Numbered from the stretch's first letter, positions 26,466 to 37,080 are shown. The stretch: DNA of 64,000 bases from Gleimia coleocanis DSM 15436 (GCF_000159015.1 NZ_DS999543.1:62001-126000); one strand, 5' to 3'. Notes: a model not told the origin generated them from the letters alone. Numbers and translations are program-made.

Positions 26466-28475
26466 GTGAGTAACCCGGTTAGTTTGGAACAACGCATTGC
26501 CGACGTTGAAGCTCGCGCTCAGGCTGAGCAAGTGACCTTACCGCCGGTAAAAGACTATCCAGATATCTCTATCCCCGGACTTAACCCGGTAGATTATCCC
26601 GCTAAGAAATTTAGTGCTAAAAAGTGGGCTAACCTGTGCGTTTTAGCAAAGCATAACTGGATTCCCCTGGTGATTGTCATTGCTTTAAGCATTGGTTCAG
26701 CCATCCTCATGCCCCTAGTTTCTAAAGCTGCCGGTGAGGCCCTGGACGTGGGCACGGCTATTACTAAGGGACTGGCTACCTATCCAGACCTTTACTGGTC
26801 ACTGGGGTGGTTAGGGCTAATTATTTTCCTAATCGGCGTGCTTTTAGCACTCCAGGCTATTTTTGAATCTGCTCTGTGGCAATCTGGCTACATCAACTCC
26901 TCTTACTTCCTGTTTTCACATACCATCAGACGCGCTTTAAGCACTAAAGAAAACTTAACTACCGGGGAAACTCTCACCACCCTTAGTTCCGACACTTTTT
27001 ACATCGGTAACCTGCAGGCGCAGTTTGCAAGCTTTGTAGGGGCGGTTTCTGGTATTGGTTTCATCGCTTACCTGATGTTTTCGACTTCCGTGCCCCTGGC
27101 ATTGGTAGTGCTTATTGGCATGCCGATTATGCTGGGAACGCTGAGTTTCATTGTGCCGAAGTTCTATGCGAAACAAAGCGAACAGCGTAAAGCCCAGGGT
27201 GAGTTATCAGCTTTAACCACCGATATGCTCTCAGGATTACGAGTCCTGCGTGGGATTGGCGGGGAAACCCAGTTTAAGAAAACCTATGTCGCGCAAAATG
27301 CGGTAGTGACTGAAGCTGGGGTGCAGGTTGCGAAACCCTCTGCCTGGATGCGGGTAACTGAACAAACCCTACCGGCATTACTAACTGTCGTCATTATTGG
27401 TTACGGTGCGCTATTAGTTTTCTCAGGAGAGCTAACAGCTGGACAACTATTGGCTTTCTACGGTTACGCCATGTACCTATCCCAACCGATGCGCACTTTC
27501 AGCTGGTTTATTACTTCTTTTACACGGGCTCGAGTTTCCCTAGACAAGTTCGCCAAAATCGCTTCTGTGCCAGACGTAATCAGCGACGCAGAAGCCAAAC
27601 CAGAAAACGGCGATTTCGACTGGCAACAGGTACCTTTGACAGAAAAAACGGGCAGAACAGTTATTAACCCCGGTGAAATCACCGCGCTGGTCAGCCCAGA
27701 TCCAACCCAAACTGCCTTACTTGCCGAAAGTTTAGGAAGACTAAACACCTGCGAAACTATTTACATAGGTGAACAACGACTGGTAGAAATCCCCATCGAA
27801 AAGGTCCGTGCACACCTAATTACCTCTGTAGCTACAAACCACCTATTCGCCGGAACCTTACGTGATAACGTTGCCGGAGCCAGTAAACGAGTCTGGCCAG
27901 CTCGCGACGTTAAAGAAGACATTCTGCGTGAGAACTTAGAGTTAGAAATCCGCGAAGAAAACTATCAAGCCTACCCTTGGCCGGATGACGCAGACCCACA
28001 GTTAGTAGAAGCCCTGAAAGCCGCTGATGCTATGGACATCCTCACCGGCTTACCCGGGGGCTTGGACGGGTTAATCACTGAAAAAGGTCGTTCAGTATCC
28101 GGCGGACAACGCCAGCGCATTGCTTTAGCCCGAGCCCTGTACGCCAACCCAGATGTACTAATCCTAATTGAGCCCACCTCAGCAGTGGATTCACATACGG
28201 AAAGTCGCATTGCGAAAAACCTCCGCGACTACCGCCAGGGCAAAACCACGATAATCGTTACTTCATCTCCACTGGTACTCGAAATCTGTGATCGGGTAGT
28301 GGTGTATAGCGCCCTCGAAAAAGAAACTCGGGAAACCTTGCCAACTGCAATCGGGGCTGGAACCCACGCGCAACTACTGGCAGACACCAGCGAAGCAGGA
28401 CGTGCCTATCGCCAAGTCGTCTCACGTGCAACCGGCACCGACAACGACCAGGAAGCAGAAGGAGTCAAAAAATGA
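26466..28475 (+). CDS. Heterodimeric ABC exporter subunit with degenerate ATP-binding motifs (pair 1)
   Basis: A 669-residue half-transporter with a six-helix exporter domain (about 60-360) fused to an ATPase domain. The Walker A position reads LVSPDPTQTALL (residues 408-418) with no GK[ST]. Walker B reads LILIEPTS, with I568 where Asp is expected but E569 kept. The Q-loop Gln is absent and the H-loop reads VTSSPLVL without His. The signature VSGGQ (544) is intact. So it cannot bind ATP normally but completes the partner's site. The GTG start follows AGGGG. Its stop overlaps the ATG of the partner gene (ATGA). The substrate is unknown; multidrug or peptide export is typical of the fold. Confidence 0.9.
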   Translation: MSNPVSLEQRIADVEARAQAEQVTLPPVKDYPDISIPGLNPVDYPAKKFSAKKWANLCVLAKHNWIPLVIVIALSIGSAILMPLVSKAAGEALDVGTAITKGLATYPDLYWSLGWLGLIIFLIGVLLALQAIFESALWQSGYINSSYFLFSHTIRRALSTKENLTTGETLTTLSSDTFYIGNLQAQFASFVGAVSGIGFIAYLMFSTSVPLALVVLIGMPIMLGTLSFIVPKFYAKQSEQRKAQGELSALTTDMLSGLRVLRGIGGETQFKKTYVAQNAVVTEAGVQVAKPSAWMRVTEQTLPALLTVVIIGYGALLVFSGELTAGQLLAFYGYAMYLSQPMRTFSWFITSFTRARVSLDKFAKIASVPDVISDAEAKPENGDFDWQQVPLTEKTGRTVINPGEITALVSPDPTQTALLAESLGRLNTCETIYIGEQRLVEIPIEKVRAHLITSVATNHLFAGTLRDNVAGASKRVWPARDVKEDILRENLELEIREENYQAYPWPDDADPQLVEALKAADAMDILTGLPGGLDGLITEKGRSVSGGQRQRIALARALYANPDVLILIEPTSAVDSHTESRIAKNLRDYRQGKTTIIVTSSPLVLEICDRVVVYSALEKETRETLPTAIGAGTHAQLLADTSEAGRAYRQVVSRATGTDNDQEAEGVKK

Positions 28476-30232
28476 AACTACCGCTGACTACTTCCGCCCA
28501 AGGCTGGAACAAAGCCTGGAAACTCACCAAAACCCACCGCTCCACCTTTTACCTGGCATTCGCACTGGAAATCACCGCAGTAATTTTCAGCGTTGCCATC
28601 CCGTGGGTGGTAGGCAAACTCTTAGACTTAATCACCACCGGAACCACCTTACAAACCGTGTACCTGTTCCTAGGTGGGTTGCTAACCCTGGTGATTCTCA
28701 GTGCCGTCGTTACCTACTTTGGCGAATACTACGCCACCGTATTTTCAGAAAAAATCTTTGGCAATATCCGCGCTAACCTCATCGACGACTACCTGAAAGT
28801 GCCACTATCCACCCTGGAATCAGCTGGTTCAGGCGATATCATCGCGCGTGGAACCCACGACTTAAACTCCGTGCGCTACATGCTGCACATGGGGGCTTCC
28901 ACATTTGTTGTCAGTACCCTGCAGGTGATTTTCATCTACACGGCGATTTTCGTAACCTCATGGCAACTCGGGCTGATAGTACTGGCATTTTTACCGGTGT
29001 ATGCGCTGATGGTGAAGTGGTATTTAGACCGGGCAGTACCTGCCTACCGAATTGAGGCAAGTAATTCTGCCAAACTTGATGCCCACTACGTTGAGGTTTT
29101 AGACCAAGCCGTCACAGTAGAAGCATTCAGCCTCCAAAACGCTGAAAAACACAGCTACCTGCACGATTTGAATGGGACGCTAGCTTCGGATCGCTATACG
29201 TCCCTGCTGCGTTCGTGGTTGTTCCGCTACAGCTACTGGCTGGCGTTGATGCCATTGTTGCTGGTGATTTTGGTGGGCGTTTACCTAGTCGGTGAAGGCT
29301 GGCTCAGCGTCGGTGCAGTTACTGCGGTCAGCCTATACATTCTGCAGTTGCGTACTCCTTTGGATCGGATGAGCTGGTTGGTTGACGTTGCGCAGGTGAC
29401 GACAGTGGCATTGCGTCGTATCTTCGGGGTTGGCTTGGCAGTTCCCGAGGACGTCACGACTGAAGTAACCGTGGAATCTGAAACAGCAGAGGACGCCGGT
29501 AACTCAAGCCAGTTAAGCGTAGCGAATGTTTCGTTTGAATACCGCCCCGGAAAGCCGGTTCTGCGTTCAGTATCCCTAGACATTAAACCTGGCGAAACCC
29601 TGGCAATCGTCGGACCTTCCGGTGCCGGTAAATCCACTTTAGGGCGTTTGCTTGCGGGAATTAACTCACCGACCGTTGGCGAAGTCACCCTAAACGGGGT
29701 ACCTCTGACACAGATTCCGGAAGCAATATTGCGTAACGAAGTAGTGCTAGTTACCCAAGAACATCATGTTTTCTTAGGAACCTTACGCGAAAACTTGACT
29801 TTAGCATGCGCGGATGCAACTGATACGCAGATTCACGAGGCTCTGCAAGCAGTCGGAGCAACCCAGTGGGTAACTGCTTTAGAAAACGGGTTAGATACTA
29901 AACTGGGAGCCGGAGAGTACGAACTTTCCGCCCCACAAGCACAGCAGCTTTCTTTAGCGCGCATCATCTTACTTAATCCTCACACTCTGGTGTTGGATGA
30001 AGCGACCTCACTAATTGACCCAACTGTCGCGCGGAATCTGGAACGGTCCATGCGATCTGTGCTAGCGGGACGCACCGTAATTTCTATCGCCCATCGTCTC
30101 TACACCTCTCACGACGCGGATCGAATCGCAGTAATGATTGACGGTCAGATTACAGAACTGGGCTCACACACTGAACTAGTAGAACAGGATGGAGAATACG
30201 CCAGCCTCTGGCACACCTGGCAACATCAGTAG
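28472..30232 (+). CDS. Heterodimeric ABC exporter subunit with intact Walker motifs (pair 1)
   Basis: A 586-residue half-transporter, partner of the preceding gene by 4-bp overlap. Membrane helices occupy about residues 25-320. Its ATPase domain has a normal Walker A GPSGAGKST (381-389, K387), Q-loop VTQEHHVF, Walker B VLDEATS (D509, E510) and H-loop SIAHRLYT. The signature is degenerate: LSAPQ at 485 instead of LSGGQ. In the heterodimer, its Walker motifs face the partner's intact signature (working site), while its own broken signature faces the partner's broken Walker A (dead site). A near-duplicate pair follows 123 bp downstream. Confidence 0.92.
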   Translation: MKLPLTTSAQGWNKAWKLTKTHRSTFYLAFALEITAVIFSVAIPWVVGKLLDLITTGTTLQTVYLFLGGLLTLVILSAVVTYFGEYYATVFSEKIFGNIRANLIDDYLKVPLSTLESAGSGDIIARGTHDLNSVRYMLHMGASTFVVSTLQVIFIYTAIFVTSWQLGLIVLAFLPVYALMVKWYLDRAVPAYRIEASNSAKLDAHYVEVLDQAVTVEAFSLQNAEKHSYLHDLNGTLASDRYTSLLRSWLFRYSYWLALMPLLLVILVGVYLVGEGWLSVGAVTAVSLYILQLRTPLDRMSWLVDVAQVTTVALRRIFGVGLAVPEDVTTEVTVESETAEDAGNSSQLSVANVSFEYRPGKPVLRSVSLDIKPGETLAIVGPSGAGKSTLGRLLAGINSPTVGEVTLNGVPLTQIPEAILRNEVVLVTQEHHVFLGTLRENLTLACADATDTQIHEALQAVGATQWVTALENGLDTKLGAGEYELSAPQAQQLSLARIILLNPHTLVLDEATSLIDPTVARNLERSMRSVLAGRTVISIAHRLYTSHDADRIAVMIDGQITELGSHTELVEQDGEYASLWHTWQHQ

Positions 30233-30259
30233 GTCTACGCCGGTAGGTGGATAGACCTA
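30230..30259 (+). terminator. Hairpin between the two ABC exporter pairs
   Basis: TAGGTCTA (30230-30237) and TAGACCTA (30252-30259) form an 8-bp inverted repeat beginning at the stop codon of pair 1. There is no T-tract, so it may only partly terminate transcription or protect mRNA ends. The 122-bp gap also holds a TATAGT box near 30282. Confidence 0.35.
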
Positions 30260-30354
30260 TTAGAAGGCAGACAAATACCCTATAGTTATATACCGTTGGG
30301 AAAAATCCCCAACACTAACAAAACTAAATAAACTCACTGTGAAGGGGAGGGATA

Positions 30355-32379
30355 TTGGAAGCTGAAACCTTTGAATCCGCGCGTGAAAGCCAGGAAGCAA
30401 ATGGAACTCAAATGCAAAGCACGGTAGATAAACACACGCCCAGCGTGCCATACACGGCCCAGCAAATGGAAGAAAACTTGCGTAAGCGTGCGCATGAGCA
30501 GAATGTAGTGTTACCACCAATTGCTCGCGAACCAAACTACCGATACAAACCATTGCGGATTCTCGAAGGTGAAGCTGACGTACTTCCCAGTAAACCCGGG
30601 CCACTCGCCGCTTTTGTTCTCAAACGAAACTGGCTATACATTATCATTGGCTCGCTCATTGCGATTATCGCTAACGTTGCCTCAATTTTCAGTGCCGAAG
30701 CAGTTGGCAACCTGGTGGACTCTGGCGTAGAAGGAGGCTTCGGCACCTATCTTATTTGGCCATCCTTATACGTACTAGCCCTGATTCTCATTGCTGCTAT
30801 CACCAGCTCATTAGGGCAAATGTTTGGTATCGCCACCTGGTTCTCTGGGACCGCAACCGTGGCGCGTTCCTTGTCTCACCGCGTAGCAAAACGGGGTATC
30901 TCTATTCACTCTAAAAAAGAAACGGGTGATGTCGTTGCTTCTGCAACCGCCGACGTAGACTATGTTGGCTCCACCCAGTGGGAAATGATGGAAATCATTT
31001 CTGCTTCCGTAGCTACCGTTGTTGTGGCTTACCTGATGCTTGAAGTGGACGTCACTCTGGGACTGATGGTGATTATCGGTATGCCAATCATCGGTTTAAT
31101 CACCTCTTTAGTAATCAAACCACTCCAAGAAAAACAAGGTCTGCAACGTCAAGCCCAAGGTGAACTCACCACCCTTTCAACCGACGCAGTAACTGGTTTG
31201 CGCGTCCTGCGTGGCATGGGTGGCGAAGATCAATTCATGCGCCAGTTCGAAGAAAAAAACCAAGAAGTCGCAGAAAAAGGCTTCCAAGTAGCAGTACCGC
31301 AGTCCCTGCTAACCACTTTTGAAACTTCTCTCCCATCCATCTTCGTGGCTTTCGTCGTAGGATACGCCGCACTGTTGGTATTCGACGGTGACATCACCGT
31401 CGGACAACTACTAGCCTTCTACGCTTACACCGAATACCTGGATGCTCCCATCACCGCATTAACCTGGGTGATCCAAGCCGGCACTCGCGCGTGGGTAGGC
31501 GTTAAGAAAATCGCTTCCATCTTTGCTGTTCCTGGTGTCGTAAACGCAAAACTTGCCGACGGCTCCACCGTAAACTACGCCACCGCAGACCTCACCGACG
31601 TAAACAGTGGAATCACCGTGAAAAGTGGTTTACTGACCGCCCTCGTCAGTGCAGAACCAGAAGACGCAGCTAGCCTCGCCACCCGCCTAGGCCGGATGGA
31701 CGACACCCACGAAATCCGGTACGGCGCCACCGACGCGCGCAAACTGGACCTCAACCACCTACGTAAACACGTGATCCTATCTTCTACGGATTATCACCTG
31801 TTCGCCGGTACTCTGCGTGACAACGTAATGGGCTCCCAATGGCGTCACTGGCCAACCCCAAACCTTAAAGAAATGATCTACGCAGAAGTAATCGAAAATG
31901 CTTCCCGCGAAGAAATCTTCACCGCTCCCATCTGGGAATCTGAAGCCGACCCGCAGGTACTTGCAGCCATTCATAATGCTGATGCCACTGACATTATGGA
32001 AGCCCTCCCCGGACAGCTCGACGGACTCATTAGTGAAAAAGGACGCTCCCTTTCCGGCGGTCAAAAACAGCGTATTTGCCTGGCGCGCGCCCTCTTTGCC
32101 AACCCCGATGTGCTTATCCTCGTAGAGCCAACTTCCTCAGTTGATTCCCACACGGAAAACCGCATTGCCAAAAACCTAGCGAAAGCACGCAACGGGCAAA
32201 CCACCCTGGTAGTCACCACCTCACCACTAATCCTGGAACACTGTGACGAAGTAATCGTCATGGGAGTCGACGGAAAAGAAATCGCTCGTGGCACCCACGC
32301 TGAGCTCAGCCAAGCAGAATCCAACTCAGCCCACGCCTACCAGCACATCGTTTCTCGTACCACCGGGGGTGAAGCATGA
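30355..32379 (+). CDS. Heterodimeric ABC exporter subunit with degenerate ATP-binding motifs (pair 2)
   Basis: A 674-residue paralogue of the first subunit of pair 1, with the same defects. The Walker A position reads LVSAEPEDAASL (431 region) with no lysine, Walker B reads LILVEPTS (V590, E591), and the H-loop reads VTTSPLIL without His. The signature LSGGQ at 566 is intact. A longer hydrophilic N-terminus (about 85 residues) precedes the first helix. The start is taken as the TTG at 30355 because GGGGAGGG lies just upstream; an ATG at 30411 is the alternative. Its stop overlaps the start of its partner. The shared pattern implies duplication of an already asymmetric pair. Confidence 0.88.
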   Translation: MEAETFESARESQEANGTQMQSTVDKHTPSVPYTAQQMEENLRKRAHEQNVVLPPIAREPNYRYKPLRILEGEADVLPSKPGPLAAFVLKRNWLYIIIGSLIAIIANVASIFSAEAVGNLVDSGVEGGFGTYLIWPSLYVLALILIAAITSSLGQMFGIATWFSGTATVARSLSHRVAKRGISIHSKKETGDVVASATADVDYVGSTQWEMMEIISASVATVVVAYLMLEVDVTLGLMVIIGMPIIGLITSLVIKPLQEKQGLQRQAQGELTTLSTDAVTGLRVLRGMGGEDQFMRQFEEKNQEVAEKGFQVAVPQSLLTTFETSLPSIFVAFVVGYAALLVFDGDITVGQLLAFYAYTEYLDAPITALTWVIQAGTRAWVGVKKIASIFAVPGVVNAKLADGSTVNYATADLTDVNSGITVKSGLLTALVSAEPEDAASLATRLGRMDDTHEIRYGATDARKLDLNHLRKHVILSSTDYHLFAGTLRDNVMGSQWRHWPTPNLKEMIYAEVIENASREEIFTAPIWESEADPQVLAAIHNADATDIMEALPGQLDGLISEKGRSLSGGQKQRICLARALFANPDVLILVEPTSSVDSHTENRIAKNLAKARNGQTTLVVTTSPLILEHCDEVIVMGVDGKEIARGTHAELSQAESNSAHAYQHIVSRTTGGEA

Positions 32380-34109
32380 AACTACCAATCTCACAAACCC
32401 GTATCTCCCAGCGACGCTTCGTGAACCTGCTGGGTGAATTCAAAGGACAACTAACCCTGGCAGTTATCCTGCAGGTCATTGTCGTGGCCTGCACGGTTGC
32501 CGTACCTTGGATTATCGGCGATGTGGTAGACATGATTGATGAAGGTACCACCCGTGACGTAGTCATCTGGTACCTGGGCATTATCATCGCGCTACTTATC
32601 TTTCAATCGGTAGTAAACTTCTTTTCTGAATACGTCTCCCGCGTACTTTCTGAAAAAGTATTCGCCCGCCTACGGGCAAAACTTGTACGCGGCGTACTTT
32701 CTATCCCGCAATCAACCATCGAATCTGCAGGTACCGGTGACCTGCTGGGACGTACCACCACCGATATCGAAAACGTGCGTTTCGTAGTCAACCAAGGTAT
32801 CTCCCAGTTCATCACCGCAGTGCTAACCGTGATCCTCACCTACGGTTTTGCATTCGCAGCTTCGTGGCAGCTAGCAATCGTCTCTATGATTTTGCTCCCA
32901 GTGGTAGGGGTAGCTCTGAAACGCTACCTGGTGCACGCCACCCCCGCTTACCGCACAATGAACGCGCAGTGGGCGCGCCTCAACGGCTACGTTTCTGAAA
33001 CCACTGAACAAGCCCGTACCATCGACGCTTTCTCAATGAGTGGTCCCCGTAATGCCGGTTACGACCGGGAAGTAAACGGCATGATCCTCATTGAACGCTA
33101 CGCCGCATACCTACGCACCTGGTTAGTGGCACTTATGAACTCTATGCTGTCGATCCCAACCCTATTCGTAGTATTAGTAGGTGCTTGGCTCTACCAGTAC
33201 GATTTAGTTACCCTGGGTGCAATCACCACAGTCGCCTTCTACACAGTAGACCTACAGGAACCCCTCTACGAACTTTCCTTCTGGATTGACTCCATGCAGA
33301 CCGTAAACGTTTCTTTGGGACGTATTTTCGGTATCGAAGACGTTGAACCAGACCGTCACCCAACCGGGGAAAAACCACGGGGAGAAAGCATTGTCTCGCG
33401 TAATGTTTCATTCTCTTATAGAGAGGGAATAGAAGTCTTACACGACGTTAGCCTCGACATTAAACCAGGGGAAACCCTGGCAATCGTCGGTCCATCAGGT
33501 GCTGGCAAATCCACTTTCGGCCGCTTAATCGCCGGTGTGCATACTCCAGGCTCCGGTGAACTCACCGTTGGGGGAGTACCACTAGTAAACCTCAACGAAG
33601 CTGAACTGCACCGTCATGTGGCGTTAGTATCCCAAGAACACCACATGTTCGTCGGCACCATTCGTTCCAACCTGCTTTTAGCTGCACCAGAAGCAACTGA
33701 AGCGCAACTTTGGGAAGCCCTTGACGCTGTTGAAGCAAGTTCATGGGTGAACGCCCTCGAAAATGGTATCGATACGGAAGTTGGATCCGGCCGCACCCGC
33801 CTGAATCCAGGTCAGGAACAGCAACTAGCGCTGGCTCGCATAGTTTTGCTTGACCCACACACCCTGGTATTAGACGAAGCAACTTCCATGATGGACCCCA
33901 CTGCCGCGCGTTCCTTGGAACGTTCCCTCGCGAAAGTTATGCACGGACGCACTGTGATTGCTATCGCACACCGTCTTTACACCGCCCATGACGCAGACCG
34001 CGTAGCAGTAATGGTTGACGGGCAAATCGCGGAACTTGGCACCCACGATGAGCTAGTAGAACTCGGAGGCGAATACGCTAGCTTATGGAAGACCTGGCAA
34101 GCAGAGTGA
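32376..34109 (+). CDS. Heterodimeric ABC exporter subunit with intact Walker motifs (pair 2)
   Basis: A 577-residue paralogue of the second subunit of pair 1. Six membrane helices lie in about residues 20-310. Walker A is GPSGAGKST (372-380, K378), the Q-loop VSQEHHMF, Walker B VLDEATS (D500, E501) and the H-loop AIAHRLYT. The signature is altered to LNPGQ (476). The gene overlaps its partner by 4 bp and is followed 21 bp later by guaA, which may be co-transcribed. The two second subunits differ in the way the signature is broken (LSAPQ and LNPGQ), which suggests relaxed constraint at the dead site. Confidence 0.92.
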   Translation: MKLPISQTRISQRRFVNLLGEFKGQLTLAVILQVIVVACTVAVPWIIGDVVDMIDEGTTRDVVIWYLGIIIALLIFQSVVNFFSEYVSRVLSEKVFARLRAKLVRGVLSIPQSTIESAGTGDLLGRTTTDIENVRFVVNQGISQFITAVLTVILTYGFAFAASWQLAIVSMILLPVVGVALKRYLVHATPAYRTMNAQWARLNGYVSETTEQARTIDAFSMSGPRNAGYDREVNGMILIERYAAYLRTWLVALMNSMLSIPTLFVVLVGAWLYQYDLVTLGAITTVAFYTVDLQEPLYELSFWIDSMQTVNVSLGRIFGIEDVEPDRHPTGEKPRGESIVSRNVSFSYREGIEVLHDVSLDIKPGETLAIVGPSGAGKSTFGRLIAGVHTPGSGELTVGGVPLVNLNEAELHRHVALVSQEHHMFVGTIRSNLLLAAPEATEAQLWEALDAVEASSWVNALENGIDTEVGSGRTRLNPGQEQQLALARIVLLDPHTLVLDEATSMMDPTAARSLERSLAKVMHGRTVIAIAHRLYTAHDADRVAVMVDGQIAELGTHDELVELGGEYASLWKTWQAE

Positions 34110-34130
34110 CACCTAGGATAGAGTAGCATT

Positions 34131-35723
34131 GTGAATAATGTAGAAGCTCCAATGAACGACACTAACGTTCGCCCAGTACTCGTTGTTGATTTTGGCGCCC
34201 AGTACGCGCAGCTAATCGCTCGTCGCGTCCGCGAAGCCAAAATTTATTCGGAAATCGTTCCACACACCATGCCAGTTGAAAAAATGCTGGCTAAAGAACC
34301 TGTAGCGATTATCCTCTCCGGTGGTCCATCCTCAGTCTACGAAGAAGGCGCACCATCCATTGACCCAGCAATCTTCAATACCGGTCTGCCAGTTCTAGGT
34401 ATCTGCTACGGTTTTCAAACCATGGCACATGCCCTGGGTGGCACCGTTGGACGTACCGGCACCCGCGAATACGGTCACACCCCAGCTCAGGTGGATGGAG
34501 AATCCTGCCTGTTCAGCGGCACCCCACTGGATCAGGCAGTATGGATGAGCCACGGTGACGCAGTGCAAGCTGCACCAGTAGGTTTCACCGTAACCGCATC
34601 CACCGCAGAAACCCCAGTAGCAGCATTTGAAGACACTGAACGTCGCCTCTTTGGTCTGCAGTGGCACCCAGAAGTAATGCACTCTGAATTTGGTCAAAAC
34701 GCGTTGGAAAACTTCCTTTACAACGGTGCTGGTCTGGAACCAACTTGGACTCCTGGATCTATCATCGATGAACAGGTTGCGCGTATTCGCGAACAAGTCG
34801 GCGAAGCTCACGTAATTTGTGCTCTTTCCGGCGGGGTTGATTCATCTGTAGCGGCTGCACTGGTACACAAGGCAGTTGGCGATCAGCTCACCTGTATTTT
34901 CGTAGACCACGGTCTGCTGCGCGCAGGCGAACGTGAACAGGTTGAAGAAGACTACGCAAAAGGCATGGGCATCCGCGTAATCACTGTCGATGAATCTGAA
35001 CGATTCCTCACCGCCCTCGCAGGTGTTTCTGAACCAGAAGAAAAGCGTAAGATTATCGGTCGCGAATTCATCCGTTCTTTTGAAGCAGCTCAACGCCGCG
35101 TAATTGAAGAAGTCGGCGCAACTGGCGCAGAAATCAAGTTCCTCGTACAGGGCACTCTATACCCGGACGTAGTCGAATCTGGTGGTGGTGAAGGCGCAGC
35201 AAACATTAAGTCCCATCACAACGTAGGTGGTCTGCCAGAAGACCTTAAGTTTGATTTAGTTGAACCACTGCGTACCTTGTTTAAGGATGAAGTTCGCGCT
35301 ATCGGTCGTGAACTGGGAGTTCCAGAAAAGATTGTTGCCCGCCAACCATTCCCAGGTCCAGGTTTAGGCATCCGCATTATTGGTGAAGTCACTAAGGAAC
35401 GCCTGGATATCCTACGTGCAGCTGATTTGATTGCGCGTGAAGAACTTACCGCAGCTGGCTTAGATGAAACCATCTGGCAGTGCCCAGTAGTTTTATTAGC
35501 AGATGTTCGTTCCGTTGGCGTGCAGGGCGACGGCCGTACCTACGGTCACCCAATCGTGCTGCGCCCAGTGTCTTCCGAAGACGCTATGACCGCTGACTGG
35601 ACTCGCCTGCCTTACGACGTGCTGGCACGCATTTCCACTCGCATCACCAACTCTGTTGAAGATGTAAACCGCGTGGTTTTGGACGTTACTTCCAAGCCAC
35701 CAGCAACCATTGAATGGGAATGA
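34131..35723 (+). CDS. guaA: GMP synthase (glutamine-hydrolysing)
   Basis: GuaA converts XMP to GMP with glutamine and ATP. Counting from the GTG at 34131, the 530-residue protein has a class I amidotransferase domain with nucleophile C92 (GICYGFQT) and H179/E181 (HPEVMHSE), then an ATP-pyrophosphatase P-loop [14 protein letters not shown] near residue 235, and a C-terminal dimerisation domain with [13 protein letters not shown] and the terminal KPPATIEWE. An ATG at 34152 would remove seven residues and gives a family-typical N-terminus ([11 protein letters not shown] soon after), so either start is possible. It follows the ABC pair by 21 bp and ends at a strong terminator. Confidence 0.97.
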   Translation: MNNVEAPMNDTNVRPVLVVDFGAQYAQLIARRVREAKIYSEIVPHTMPVEKMLAKEPVAIILSGGPSSVYEEGAPSIDPAIFNTGLPVLGICYGFQTMAHALGGTVGRTGTREYGHTPAQVDGESCLFSGTPLDQAVWMSHGDAVQAAPVGFTVTASTAETPVAAFEDTERRLFGLQWHPEVMHSEFGQNALENFLYNGAGLEPTWTPGSIIDEQVARIREQVGEAHVICALSGGVDSSVAAALVHKAVGDQLTCIFVDHGLLRAGEREQVEEDYAKGMGIRVITVDESERFLTALAGVSEPEEKRKIIGREFIRSFEAAQRRVIEEVGATGAEIKFLVQGTLYPDVVESGGGEGAANIKSHHNVGGLPEDLKFDLVEPLRTLFKDEVRAIGRELGVPEKIVARQPFPGPGLGIRIIGEVTKERLDILRAADLIAREELTAAGLDETIWQCPVVLLADVRSVGVQGDGRTYGHPIVLRPVSSEDAMTADWTRLPYDVLARISTRITNSVEDVNRVVLDVTSKPPATIEWE

Positions 35724-35745
35724 TACGTAGCTTTCGCTAAGTGAG

Positions 35746-35780
35746 CTGCCCCTGGATTTATCCAGGGGCAGTTTTCTTTT
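35746..35780 (+). terminator. Terminator of guaA
   Basis: An 11-bp perfect stem (CTGCCCCTGGA and its complement, tetraloop TTTA) is followed by TTTTCTTTT. Confidence 0.92.
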
Positions 35781-35874
35781 CCCGAGGGCGGTGCGCTGAA
35801 TCTCGCCCAATATCGCAGTGCTAGAATGTTAGTTAGCGTATAAAAATGAAACGCCAGCTAACAATGAGGTCAAC

Positions 35875-37080
35875 GTGAAAAAACTGATTTCTTTCCTCAC
35901 CATTGGAGTGCTCGCCAGCACCCTTTCCGGATGTTTCCAAGAACCTGTTCCCCCAATCGTAGAGAAGAAGCCAGTTAAAACTACGGAAAAACCCGTCGAA
36001 AAAGAAGCCCCTCAGCCAGAGCCAATGACGGCTACTATTACTGGCAGTGGCGATATGCTTTACCACGATACTCTCTACTGGGCTGCAAATACTGGTAATG
36101 GTTACGACTTCACTATTAACTTCACTGGTATTAAAGACTTGATTAGTAGAGTGGATCTAGCGTTAGGGGACTTTGAAGGTACGATTCGCCCAGACCGTCC
36201 ACTGAGCGGTTATCCACTTTTTAACGCGCCTCCAGAAACTGCTAACGCCATTAAAGACGCTGGGTTTGATGCTGTGGATTTAGCACACAACCATATTCTG
36301 GACATGGGTATTCCGGGGTTGCTTTCTACGAAGCAGACTTTTGAAAATGTTGGGGTAAGTACCTTTGGCGTGCGAGCCTCTAAAGATGAACCTATCTTGA
36401 TTAAAGAAATTAATGGCATTAAGATCGCGGTGGTTGGTTTTGCCTACGGCTTTAACGGTTTAGAACAAAATCTTTCAGCTGACGAGTATGCTACGCACAT
36501 GGCTGATCTGGATCCAGAAACTGTGAAAGCGACGTTGGAAAAGGCTGAAGCTGAAGCTGATGTGACAGTAGTATTTCCCCAGATGGGTGTGGAATATGCT
36601 TTAGAACCCGTTCCAGAAAAAGTGGAGCTCTACCATCAGATGATTGAGTGGGGAGCAGATGTCATTTTTGGTGGGCATCCGCATGTTATTCAACCGACTG
36701 AAAAAGTTGTGAAAGACGGTGCAGAAAAGTTCATTATTTATTCGATGGGCAACTTGATTTCAGATCAACGCCTTGAAACCGTGGATAATATTTGGACAGA
36801 GCGCGGGGTTATTACCGAGGTCGGTCTCTCTAAACTCCCCGGTGAAAAAACCATCATCACTATGGTGAAAGCACACCCAACTTGGGTGGCGAAAGTGCCA
36901 AACGGACGCTCTTACAATGGCTTCCCACTGCACGATTACACCACCTACTTAACTGAAGATTTCCTCCCCGGAGGACGCTTCGAAAACCTCTTCGACACAG
37001 CCACCGTGCAGCGCATCCGCACTGCCGACCAAGAAGTTCACAATCTGCTTAAACTTCCTGAGTTTGGAACCCAGAAGTAA
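35875..37080 (+). CDS. CapA-family lipoprotein (PGA_cap metallophosphatase fold)
   Basis: A 401-residue lipoprotein: signal peptide with lipobox LSGC, cysteine C20, then a Pro/Lys/Glu-rich spacer to about residue 50. The CapA/PgsA domain follows, with metal-site motifs GSGDMLYHD, LGDFEG, LAHNHILDMG, and GGHPHVIQP near residue 265. CapA-like proteins of Gram-positive bacteria take part in making or anchoring poly-gamma-glutamate, but stand-alone members without CapBC occur widely and their task is unknown; no capB or capC is in the window. The GTG start is preceded by GAGG. The next gene encodes another lipoprotein with an almost identical signal peptide. Confidence 0.88.
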   Translation: MKKLISFLTIGVLASTLSGCFQEPVPPIVEKKPVKTTEKPVEKEAPQPEPMTATITGSGDMLYHDTLYWAANTGNGYDFTINFTGIKDLISRVDLALGDFEGTIRPDRPLSGYPLFNAPPETANAIKDAGFDAVDLAHNHILDMGIPGLLSTKQTFENVGVSTFGVRASKDEPILIKEINGIKIAVVGFAYGFNGLEQNLSADEYATHMADLDPETVKATLEKAEAEADVTVVFPQMGVEYALEPVPEKVELYHQMIEWGADVIFGGHPHVIQPTEKVVKDGAEKFIIYSMGNLISDQRLETVDNIWTERGVITEVGLSKLPGEKTIITMVKAHPTWVAKVPNGRSYNGFPLHDYTTYLTEDFLPGGRFENLFDTATVQRIRTADQEVHNLLKLPEFGTQK

